NCBI GenBank assembly: GCA_965250115.1
Contig: CBDFNJ010000002.1
Coordinates: forward strand, 2,728,001-2,792,000
Length of the DNA: 64,000 nt
Source: CBDFHB01 sp965250115
Lineage (GTDB): Bacteria; Acidobacteriota; Vicinamibacteria; Marinacidobacterales; SMYC01
Direction of reading: 5' to 3'
The position numbers were made by a program, and so were the translations under genes. Position 1 is the stretch's first letter. Each line of letters begins with the position of its first letter. This document shows, piece after piece, positions 7,514 to 14,490 of the stretch. Below the pieces are notes generated by a model. The model was given only the letters and a program-made list of their open reading frames with translations. It was not told the origin of the DNA and ran no database searches.

Positions 7514-8614
7514 TTGGCCGCCAAGCGTAAGACGACCCGACGACGCGTCACTCGCATGGACGCGGCCAAAGAGCTCGACGTCTCTCGCGTGACGATCGAG
7601 CGTTTGGTTTCCGCGGGCCGTCTGCGTCGAGTGGGTCGTCGCGGCCGTGCGCACCTATACGACCTCACCGAGCTGCGCCGTCTGGCGCAAGAGCTAGCGC
7701 CGGGGCGGGAGGCCGCCGCCGATATCGTGACGCGCGATTACGCGTCACAGGCGCGAGACTTCTCCGACCGCCGCAACGCGCTGCTCGAGAAGTGGGTAGC
7801 TGACGACGCATGGACACCCCTCTGGCGTCGCCTCGTCGAGACCGTCTCACGGGTGACCGCCGCCGCGATCCCGGAGCTCGCCCGCGCCTTGGGACGTCTT
7901 ACATCGGGCGAAGCCCGACGTCTTGACGCCATCCCGTCACGCCGAGAGACTACCCGCAGGCTCGTTCGTGCTGCCGAGCTCCGCTCGATGCTGGACGGTC
8001 CGCAGAGCTCCTGGCCGTGGCCCGCCGCCGCGGAGCCGGGACTCCGGAGGCTCGCGCAGCGCGGGGTCGGTATCTGGTTGTCGGAGCATGGCGGACACAC
8101 GCCGGAGGGGCATCATCCCCCGCCGCCGTCCTCTACGTTCGATCCGATCCTGTTCGTGCGCCCGATGCTCGAGCGCATCGCCGTGGAAATACACCCGACC
8201 CTCGAGCTCTTGGCGCGCGAGTTTGCTACGCCCTCGTTGACGACCGTACCCCCCGAGCCAGCCGACGTGGACGACGCTCGCCGGCAGTGGCGCGCGGCGA
8301 GGACGGAATACCGCGAGCAGCGTGTCGCGGTCCGGCGGGAGCACCATCGACGTGCCGATGTCGCGAAAGCGATCCACGACGTTCTACGCGAGCACATGGC
8401 ACAGTGGTGGAGCTGGCGGGGTGAGGCAGCGTCGCTTGCAGGCGACGAGGCAGCGGTCCGGACGTCGGCCGAGCGGCGCCGTGATGCCGCTCTTCGAGAC
8501 TTGGGGACTCTCGACGGGTTGTTGGAGGCACCGACGCACTCAATCCAAGCCGCATCAGCCGCGGCGAAGACGAAAACGAAGAGGCACGTAAGCGCAAACG
8601 GAAGGAAGAAATGA
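7514..8614 (+). CDS. HTH protein resembling small terminase subunits (Nu1-like)
   Basis: This 366-residue protein starts at TTG 7514, preceded by a strong GAGGAGGAAG site. The N-terminus is a winged-helix domain: MDAAKELDVSRVTIERLV, then SAGRLRRVGRRGRAHLY and a DLTELRRLA tail. A helical, Arg/Ala-rich part follows with a long charged helix near 265-330, and the C-terminus is Lys-rich. An N-terminal HTH followed by helices in a phage-like gene order resembles small terminase subunits of the Nu1 type, which would bind packaging sites; the sequence itself does not prove this. A plain transcription factor is the alternative. It lies downstream of the candidate origin and is followed by an ATGA-coupled gene fragment. 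Confidence 0.6.
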   Translation: MAAKRKTTRRRVTRMDAAKELDVSRVTIERLVSAGRLRRVGRRGRAHLYDLTELRRLAQELAPGREAAADIVTRDYASQARDFSDRRNALLEKWVADDAWTPLWRRLVETVSRVTAAAIPELARALGRLTSGEARRLDAIPSRRETTRRLVRAAELRSMLDGPQSSWPWPAAAEPGLRRLAQRGVGIWLSEHGGHTPEGHHPPPPSSTFDPILFVRPMLERIAVEIHPTLELLAREFATPSLTTVPPEPADVDDARRQWRAARTEYREQRVAVRREHHRRADVAKAIHDVLREHMAQWWSWRGEAASLAGDEAAVRTSAERRRDAALRDLGTLDGLLEAPTHSIQAASAAAKTKTKRHVSANGRKK

Positions 8615-8736
8615 AAAACACCGTTGCCTATCCCATCGGCCAGCTCAATGTTGTCGCGCGAACGCAAGATGGGGATCGGCTTCGAGAATATCGGCGTCGA
8701 TCGTGTAGAGGCGGGCTTGCTTGGGCGGCGTCGTGA
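8611..8736 (+). pseudogene. 5' fragment of a coupled island gene
   Basis: ATG 8611 overlaps the stop of the HTH gene (ATGA) and has a GGAAGGAAG site upstream. The first 25-27 residues (MKNTVAYPIGQLNVVARTQD...) look like a genuine N-terminus. The frame then turns arginine-rich and stops at 8736. A gene following the HTH gene in the operon was probably cut off where foreign DNA now begins. No family can be assigned. Confidence 0.4.
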
Positions 8737-8779
8737 TCTACACACCGTTGACGGATTAAAAAGGAAACGCGGTTTAGTC

Positions 8780-8881
8780 GAAGATGCACGAGGGCTGAAG
8801 CAACTTGAGGATGAGAATCGCTGTTTGAAGCGCCTGGTCGCCGACCAAGCGCTGGACATCCAGATGCTCAAGGCGGTTCAC
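8780..8881 (+). pseudogene. IS3-family OrfA remnant (IS407-like)
   Basis: About 34 residues (ARGLKQLEDENRCLKRLVAD and onward to MLKAV) match the C-terminal leucine-zipper part of the OrfA encoded at 12598-12864 in this window, with a few substitutions. No N-terminal HTH or OrfB accompanies it. It is a scar of an older insertion of a related element. Confidence 0.75.
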
Positions 8882-8983
8882 CTTTCGGAAATCGGTCGGT
8901 AGTAGAATATCGTTGCCCGCCGATTGCCGATGCCGTGCAGGGCGATTAGGAACGGAATTCGTCGAGCTCAGGGAGGCGTCTCC

Positions 8984-9836
8984 ATGGAAAGACTCCGTCA
9001 GGACATCCGTTATACCTTGCGCACCGCTCGCAACGCGCCCGGGTTCGTCCTCCTGGTGACACTGACGCTCGCCCTCGGCATCGGTGGGACGACGGCGCTC
9101 GAGAGCTTCGTCAGCGGGATTCTGCTGAAGCCGCTCCCGTACTAGGATCCGGCAACACTCGTCAGCATCACGCGGAACAACAGAAAGCAGGGCCTTCAGG
9201 GATTGATGATGCTGTCCCGCGACATCGTGTCGATCCAAGAGCAAATCCGGAGCCTTTCCTCACTCTCGGGATACGTTTACCGCAGTGTGAATTTGAGCGG
9301 CGATGAATCTCCCGAGCGGGTCGGCGCGGCAGACGTGCTTCCCGAGTTGATGTCTCTTCTAGGCATCGAGCCGGCGCTCGGGCGAAGCTTTCGTCCTGAG
9401 GAGCACGAGACCGAGCAGCCCGTCGTCATTCTCGACTATGCGCTGTGGCTGCGCCGCTTCGGCGGAGAGCCCGGCGTTCTCGGGCGGGAGCTCCGGATCA
9501 ATGGCGTGGAGCACGTGATTGTCGGCGTTTTGCCACGTGGAAGCGAGCTCACGCCGAGGGATGTCGACTTACTGGTCCCGATGAGCGCCGAAGCGCTACG
9601 AGGCGAGTCGATAGTCGGCCTGTGGGTTTTGGCTCGCCTCAGCAAGGGCGTGGATGCCGGCGTTGCCGACGACGAGGTCAACGCCATTCTTCGACGTTGG
9701 GAAGAGGAGAATCGTCCGCCCGTAATGGGGATGGGGTGCCGATGTCACCCTGCTGCGAGAGGCGATCGTCGGTGAGGTCGAGACCACGTTGCTCGTGTTG
9801 CTGGGTGGCGGTCCAATACGGCTTCGCGACGGAAAA
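8984..9836 (+). pseudogene. ADOP-type ABC permease, N-terminal part, with stop and frameshift
   Basis: The start ATG 8984 has an AGGGAGG site 7 bases upstream. The N-terminus MERLRQDIRYTLRTARNAPG with a TLTLALGIGGTTA transmembrane helix is the signature of ADOP/MacB-like permeases, which are very abundant in Acidobacteriota. The periplasmic domain follows (SLSSLSGYVYRSVNLSGDES; GIEPALGRSFRPEE; LPRGSELTPRDVDLLVP). It is broken twice: an in-frame TAG at 9143-9145 after KPLPY (probably from GAG), and a frameshift near 9738, after which LLREAIVGEVETTLLVLLGG continues in another frame. The sequence ends near 9836, before the FtsX core. About 290 of the usual 800 or so residues remain. Confidence 0.85.
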
Positions 9837-10110
9837 GATTGAGGCGGGCGCCGCGTCGGCGATGTCTTGCGCCCCCGAGCTCCGCGTCGCAGCTTGGCGA
9901 CGTCCCGGAACGATATCGCGGGCGCTTCGACGCGCTGGTCACGGCCGACAGCCCAGCGAGCTCACGGCGCTCCGGTTCGGCGCGCCCGAGTATCGACGTA
10001 GCCGCGGTGTACGCCAGGCGCAATGGCTGGGCCCGCGCATTCAGATCCCTCCAACGAGGAGGTTTACGATGACTGCACTCACCCAACCGTCTGAAGCAAC
10101 GCTGTCGTTC
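9837..10110. other. Unassigned rearranged DNA
   Basis: This stretch lies between the ADOP fragment and the IS30 fragment. Its open frames are arginine-rich shadows with no recognisable domain. It is probably debris from earlier insertions and deletions. Confidence 0.3.
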
Positions 10111-10371
10111 TCAGCTGCCGTCTCCGGTGTGCTTCTTCGGGCGCTTGGCACGTCGGTGGCTGTGCCACTGAGCAGTCGGCACCCGATACTCCAGACCGCC
10201 GCTTCGAGTCGCAGCGTTGCGACGCAGTTCTCGTGAGACAGTCGACGGGGCTCTACGAACCCGACGGGCAATGTCGCGCACCCCGGCGCCCTGTGCGCTT
10301 AGGATTGCGATCTCCTCCCGCTCCGCAAAGGGCAGGTAACGAGCCGACGGCGGTGACCTGCTCCCATTTTT
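10111..10371 (-). pseudogene. IS30-family transposase, N-terminal fragment
   Basis: The minus-strand frame from 10371 to a stop at 10111-10113 contains RYLPFAEREEIAILSAQG, VRDIARRV, PSTVSRELRRNAATR and EYRVPTAQWHSHRRAKRPKK. That is the N-terminal HTH region of an IS30 transposase. Its 5' end is cut by the IS407-like element starting at 10372, and coding similarity fades near 10135. The rest of an IS30 transposase of the same type is at 19709-20222, so one element may have been split, or two partly lost. Confidence 0.8.
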
Positions 10372-10413
10372 TGGTACACAGCCGAATCAGATTCTTTGCC
10401 GAGATTCTGGCCT

Positions 10414-11179
10414 CTAGGCGACTCGACCACGAGCGAACTCAACCGGTGTGAGGTTGCCGAGCGAGCTGTGAGGTCGAATTGTGTTGTAGTCCTGGCGCCA
10501 TTGTTCGATGATGCGCTGGGCGTCCGCCAGGGTGACGAACCAGTGCTGATTGAGACACTCATCGCGAAACCGGCCGTTGAAGCTTTCGACGAAAGCGTTC
10601 TGCGTTGGCTTGCCCGGTTCGATGAATCGAAGCTCGACGCCCTTGTCATAGGCCCACGCACCGAGAACTCGACCCGTGTCGATGACGATTTGCTTCGGGT
10701 AACCCCGCAGCGCTGCGATCGCTTCTAGTACGTCCACAACGGCAACACCAGGGAGGGAGTACTCGGCTTCGCTTGCTAGAGCCTCTCGACTACAATCATC
10801 GACCACGTTCAGAATCCGAAATCGTCGCCCTTGCGCGAGCTGGTCGCTCATGAAATCCATCGACCAGCGGTCGTTGACATGCTTCGGCTCAACGAGCTTC
10901 TGCCGAGGATGACGGCTCACACGCTTGCGCTTCTTGGGGCGCAGCTTCAGCCCTCCCAGGCGGTACAGACGGTAGATCCGCTTCGGGTTCACTTCATGGC
11001 CTTCTCGCCGTAGAAGCAGCCACAGGCGGCGGTAGCCGAACCGCGGACGCTCCTCAGCGAGCTCGACGAGACGCTTGCGGACCTCACCGCCGTCAACTCT
11101 CCACTCACGTAGCGGCACGTCGAGAGGCCTAGCCCTAATGTCCTGCACGCTCGACGCTGACTGACCTCGTACTCGCCAA
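10414..11179 (-). pseudogene. IS407-like transposase OrfB, catalytic part (disrupted)
   Basis: This is the rve/DDE integrase core of the outer IS3-family element: ERPRFGYRRLWLLLRREG, NDRWSMDFMSDQL (first Asp), then IVIDTGRVL where the second Asp lies, and TQNAFVESFNGRFRDECLN (catalytic Glu). It ends FARGRVA. Its N-terminal 20 or so codons are on the far side of the inner IS (12560-12607). The native junction restores VGEYEVSQRRACRTLG, so the inner element landed cleanly. A further frameshift is needed near 11100-11115, so the gene had decayed independently or carries a sequence error. Confidence 0.8.
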
Positions 11180-11357
11180 CTGAGGTGGACCCCCTTCTTC
11201 AGACCAAAAAAGAGCGCTGCTAAGGTGGAGCCTGCCCAGTTGAAAATGTCGTAATGATGCCCGGAGGTGACCGAAGGGAGCCTCCGGAAAGTGAGTCTGG
11301 GGGGCGACAGCCACCCGTTCGTCGGCCTGCTCGTCGTCACCGTTTGCATCATCTTAC

Positions 11358-12227
11358 TCAAGCGACCTCGCCGAGCAACCCATCGTAGAAGCTCGCGGGC
11401 GTTTGATAGCCTAGCGCGGTGTGCGGACGCTCGTCATTGTAGAAATCGATGTAGCGAGCGATCCCCTCGCGAGCCGCCTGCACATTGTCGTAGGCGTATA
11501 GGTAGACCTCCTCATATTTCAGCGAGCGCCAAAGTCGCTCGATGAAGATGTTGTCGATGCATCGGCCCTTGCCATCCATGCTGATCTTGATCCCGTGCTC
11601 GAGTACAACGCTGGTCAACTCCTCCGAGGTGAACTGAGAACCCTGGTCCGTGTTGAAGATCTCCGGGCAACCGTAGCGTGCCAGCGCCTCTTGCAGAGCC
11701 TCCACGCAGAACGTCGTCTCCAGCGTGTTCGACACACGCCACGCCAGCACCCGCCGCGAATGCCAATCGATGATCGCGACCAGGAAGACGAAGCCCCGCG
11801 CCATCGGGATGTAGGTTATGTCGGCGGCCCACACCTGGTTGACCCGGGAGACCTCCAGATTCCTCAGTAAATACGGGTAGACGGCGTGCTCCGGTGCTGG
11901 CTTGCTCGTATTCGGCTTGGGCGCGGTGCTCTCGAGGCCCATCACTCGCATCAGCCGCTGCACCCGCTTGCGGTTCACGTTGAATCCTTGCCCCTTGAGC
12001 GTGCGCGTCATCATGCGGCTGCCAAAGAACGGATGCTTCAGATGGAGCTCGTCCATCCGGCGCATCAACGCGAGCTCGTCCTCATCGGGATCGACAGGAT
12101 CGTAGTAAAGACTCGACCGATTCACGGCCAGCAGCTCGCACTGCCGGCGCATCGACAACGCGGCGTTGGACTCGACCAACGTCCGACGCGCCGTCATCGC
12201 AATCGACCGAGCCCTCGTGACAAAAAA
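11358..12227 (-). CDS. IS3-family transposase OrfB (copy A)
   Basis: This is the DDE transposase, made as an OrfAB fusion. A T_TTT_TTG slippery heptamer (A-run at 12222-12227 on the plus strand) lies at the end of orfA codons GAT TTT TTG. A -1 slip continues as FFVTRARSIAMTARRTLVE. Domains in order: HTH_21 region (RRMDELHLKHPFFGSRMM; KRVQRLMRVMGL), then the rve core with NQVWAADITYIPMARGFVFL (Asp), FNTDQGSQFTSEEL (Asp) and GRCIDNIFIERLWRSLKYEE (Glu), ending YDGLLGEVA. The catalytic triad is complete, so the element could be active. Confidence 0.9.
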   Translation of the reverse strand, partial: FFVTRARSIAMTARRTLVESNAALSMRRQCELLAVNRSSLYYDPVDPDEDELALMRRMDELHLKHPFFGSRMMTRTLKGQGFNVNRKRVQRLMRVMGLESTAPKPNTSKPAPEHAVYPYLLRNLEVSRVNQVWAADITYIPMARGFVFLVAIIDWHSRRVLAWRVSNTLETTFCVEALQEALARYGCPEIFNTDQGSQFTSEELTSVVLEHGIKISMDGKGRCIDNIFIERLWRSLKYEEVYLYAYDNVQAAREGIARYIDFYNDERPHTALGYQTPASFYDGLLGEVA

Positions 12228-12481
12228 TCCCGCTCCACCGTCAGCTCCCCGATCTTCTGCAGCAGTTCCGCCTCCCGGATGGACGCATCCCCGCCGCCGT
12301 TTTCTTCCCACTCGAACGCCCGTGAGACGTTCTCCAGAAGCTGACCCTTCCACTTGTAGATCTGGTTCGCGTGAACCTTGTGGCACCGCGCTAGCTCCGC
12401 CACCGTCTCTTGCTCGCGTAGCGCCGCCAACGCGACTTTGGCCTTGAAGGCCGGGCTGTGTTTCGTTCGTCTTTCGCTCAT
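12194..12481 (-). CDS. IS3-family OrfA (copy A)
   Basis: This 95-residue protein has an HTH (HSPAFKAKVALAALREQETV; ELARCHKVHANQIYKWKGQ) and a C-terminal leucine zipper (AELLQKIGELTVERDFL) that dimerises OrfA and OrfAB. An AGGAG-like site (AAAGGAGCAGAG) precedes the start. It differs from copy B at one visible residue (Cys versus Arg in ELARxHKV). Confidence 0.9.
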   Translation of the reverse strand: MSERRTKHSPAFKAKVALAALREQETVAELARCHKVHANQIYKWKGQLLENVSRAFEWEENGGGDASIREAELLQKIGELTVERDFLSRGLGRLR

Positions 12482-12559
12482 TTTTCTCTGCTCCTTTTAC
12501 GATGGAGCAGGCTCTTTTTTCCACCTTAACCCCTGGTCTAAAAAACGGGGTCCACTTCA

Positions 12560-12607
12560 AACCAGCCACGTCGCAGCCTCTCGTTTCGCGGCAGGACTCA
12601 CCATTTT
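12560..12607 (-). pseudogene. IS407-like OrfB, N-terminal stub
   Basis: The stub reads KKMVSPAAKREAATWLV in the -1 frame relative to the end of orfA. This is the normal start of OrfB in this IS group. It is cut by copy A of the inner IS3 element after about 17 codons; the remainder is at 10414-11179. Confidence 0.75.
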
Positions 12608-12864
12608 CTTGCGTTCACCGCCCTCAACATCTGGATGTCTAGCGCCTGGTCCGCCACCAGACGCTTCAAACGACGATTCTCGTCCTCGAGTTGCTTCAGG
12701 CGACGAGCCTCGCTCACGTCCATCCCGCCGTACTTCCTCCGCCACTTGTAGAACGTCGTGTTCGACATTCCGTGTTTACGGCAAAGCTCAGGCACAGCCG
12801 TTCCCGATTCCGCTTCACGCAGAATCCCGATGCTCTGCTCTTCCGTGAATCGCTTACTCTTCAT
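12598..12864 (-). CDS. IS407-like OrfA
   Basis: This 88-residue OrfA of the outer element has an HTH: MKSKRFTEEQSIGILREAES, then ELCRKHGMSNTTFYKWRRKY. A zipper/coiled coil follows (ARRLKQLEDENRRLKRLVAD). It is intact, but its partner OrfB is interrupted, so the element cannot transpose by itself. The fragment at 8780-8881 is a relative. Confidence 0.9.
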   Translation of the reverse strand: MKSKRFTEEQSIGILREAESGTAVPELCRKHGMSNTTFYKWRRKYGGMDVSEARRLKQLEDENRRLKRLVADQALDIQMLRAVNARKW

Positions 12865-12929
12865 GACCGCTCCTCTTCGCGGCCAGTATCTCAGCTCCGA
12901 TTCAACTCGGCTTTGTCCTAGTTTTCGGG

Positions 12930-13231
12930 GAGCACGTCATGAGCCCTTCGGGGCTTCGTCGTATCTAGCCATTGACAGAGCGAAATTGTCGGATCTGCTG
13001 CTCGGCTACCAGGCGGTGGCGGGCCTGGATTATCAGGTCAGCGATCCGGTCACCATCGGGCTCAAGTTCCGATGGGCGAGTTTCGGCGGATTCGATGACG
13101 AGTCGGCATATGATTCTCTCCGCGATCATGCGTCGGTGGCCGGTAACCCGCCGGTCCCAGTTACCTACTATGTCAAGACGGATGACATTCAGTTCTGGGG
13201 AATCAGCCTCAACATGAAGTATCACTTCTGA
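12930..13231 (+). pseudogene. C-terminal fragment of an outer-membrane beta-barrel protein
   Basis: The frame contains LLLGYQAVAGLDYQVSDPVT, then IGLKFRW, and ends DIQFWGISLNMKYHF. Alternating hydrophobic strands and a terminal Phe are typical of eight-stranded OmpA/P44-type barrels. The 5' part is missing: the sequence begins at the right end of the IS407-like element at 12920, which evidently cut the gene. Confidence 0.7.
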
Positions 13232-13394
13232 CCGGCAGTTATGGAGTTATCAGGGTCCGAGAGTCTGGCAGATCGGTGTCTCGCGGGGGAAGAGTGATTC
13301 GTCACGCCCCCCCCCGACGAAAATCTACCTATCGCCGGACCGAGCAGGTTCGACACGTGGAGTGACGAAAGGATGCCAACTTGTGTCACAATTT

Positions 13395-14116
13395 GGGCCT
13401 GTCCTAGCTAAGCAGATTGCTTTAGGGTTAGGATGGGAATATGTACAAACGGCGTAGTCGGCTGAGCAAGGCGAAGCGGGATCGGTTGGTGGAGCACTTC
13501 GTTGCCGGGACGACAGCACGGGCGGCGGCTGAGCTTGTCGGGGTTCATCGGAACACGGCCGCTTCGCTCTATACACGGATTCGCACGGTGATTGCCGAGG
13601 AGACGCAGAAAGCCTCTCCGGTTTGCGGCGAAATCGAAGTGGACGAGAGTTACTTTGGTGGTCGCCGCCAGGGCAAACGCGGTCGTGGTGCTGGCGGGAA
13701 AGTCCCGGGTTTCGGGCTTTTGAAGCGTGGAGGAAAGGTCTACACGGTGATGATCCCCAATGCCCCTACGGACACGTTGATGCCGATCATGGAGCGTCTT
13801 ATCCAGCCCGACAGCATCGTCTACACGGATGGCTTTTCGAGCTACGATGCTCTGGATGTGTCGGACTTCCACCATGCCCGGATCAACCACTCGGAACGGT
13901 TCGTCCACGAACGGAACCACATCAAGGGGATCGAGAACTTCTGGAACCAGGCAAAGCGGCATCTTCGGCGCTTCAACGGGGTACCCACGCAGAGTTTTCA
14001 CCTCTTCCTGAAGGAGTGCGAATGGCGCTTCAATGGCGGTAACCACCGGGCACTGCTTAACGAATTGAAGACATGGATCCAATCGAGATAAAATCACTCT
14101 TAGCTAGGACAGCCCC
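13395..14116 (+). mobile_element. IS1595-family element, complete
   Basis: The ends are inverted repeats with the core CTGTCCTAGCTAAG (left 13395-13412; right, inverted, 14100-14116). One transposase gene lies between. A truncated copy with the same left end occurs at 23043-23329. I could not see an 8-bp target duplication, so flanking DNA may have changed since insertion. Confidence 0.85.
13441..14091 (+). CDS. IS1595-family transposase
   Basis: This 216-residue transposase has an N-terminal HTH (RDRLVEHFVAGTTARAAAEL, VGVHRNTAASLYTRI). A DDE-type catalytic domain of the ISXO2 kind (PF12762) follows: EIEVDESYFGGRRQGKRGRG (first Asp/Glu), VYTDGFSSYDAL (second Asp), HHARINHSERFV, then HIKGIENFWNQAKRHLRRF (last acidic residue, with the usual N-W/A-K-R context). 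It lacks the zinc ribbon found in longer IS1595 members. It is intact and potentially active. Confidence 0.92.
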   Translation: MYKRRSRLSKAKRDRLVEHFVAGTTARAAAELVGVHRNTAASLYTRIRTVIAEETQKASPVCGEIEVDESYFGGRRQGKRGRGAGGKVPGFGLLKRGGKVYTVMIPNAPTDTLMPIMERLIQPDSIVYTDGFSSYDALDVSDFHHARINHSERFVHERNHIKGIENFWNQAKRHLRRFNGVPTQSFHLFLKECEWRFNGGNHRALLNELKTWIQSR

Positions 14117-14490
14117 TAAAATATTAGGCAAGCCCGAGCCGAAGGCCGCTGGCACGGCCCGACTGGCGAGCAGTAGGGTCTAAATATCGGCGGAGAGGCG
14201 AACATGGCTGACGGCACATCCCACTTCGGCGCGGTCCATACGAATAACAGCCAAAGCTCCAAATACTCGGCGCCATGTCGAGCCGGCGCAGGCGGAAAGG
14301 CGATTGCCATGAGAACTATTTCACGGCCGAAAATCATCGGTGCAATCTCGCCGCCGCCCATTCGCTCATTCGAGAACTTCCGGCCAGGGTCGCGACTCGA
14401 TGCCTCAGTATCGGTCCTGATCCATGGTGGTGGAGTAGAGTACCCAGTTCCGACAATGTGATGTACTGAAACGTTTAAGGGAAACTTTTT
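14117..14490. other. Spacer before the large autotransporter gene
   Basis: I see no recognisable gene. Two overlapping frames of about 80 residues on opposite strands have no known motif. A possible ribosome-binding stretch (AAGGGAAAC) lies at 14477-14486, just ahead of the next start. Confidence 0.35.

Larger units (their letters stand above)
11180..12559 (-). mobile_element. IS3-family element, copy A (intact)
   Basis: This element is 1380 bp. Its ends are TGAGGTGGACCCC (left) and, inverted on the right, TGAAGTGGACCCC. It is flanked by the 3-bp duplication AAC (11177-11179 and 12560-12562), as expected for IS3. It carries orfA and orfB joined by a slippery site. It sits inside OrfB of the IS407-like element. 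A nearly identical copy is at 20987-22365 (one-base length difference and only scattered substitutions, e.g. C/R in OrfA). Confidence 0.9.
10372..12920 (-). mobile_element. IS3-family (IS407-like) element, interrupted by another IS3 element
   Basis: The ends carry imperfect inverted repeats. Left (10372) reads TGGTACACAGCCGAATCAGA; the right end (12920), read on the other strand, gives TAGGACAAAGCCGAGTTGAA. OrfA is at 12598-12864. OrfB starts in the -1 frame near 12607, is interrupted at 12560 by the inner element, and resumes below 11179 to stop at 10414. Without the 1.38-kb inner element the length is about 1.17 kb, normal for this group. It inserted beside the IS30 fragment and cut an outer-membrane protein gene on its right. 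Confidence 0.75.

Noticed and set aside
10069..10236. A 55-codon plus-strand frame with a good GAGGAGG site 6 bases before its ATG
   Set aside because: It lies entirely antisense to a recognisable IS30 transposase fragment, so its openness is better explained by that coding sequence.
12758..12929. N-terminal extension of the outer-membrane protein fragment into the IS407-like element
   Set aside because: The residues before about 12930 are the complement of OrfA and the IS end; only the downstream part has barrel-like strands.
14204..14461. An 85-codon plus-strand frame (and its minus partner) upstream of the adhesin
   Set aside because: There is no recognisable motif and mirrored openness on both strands; I could not support either as a gene.
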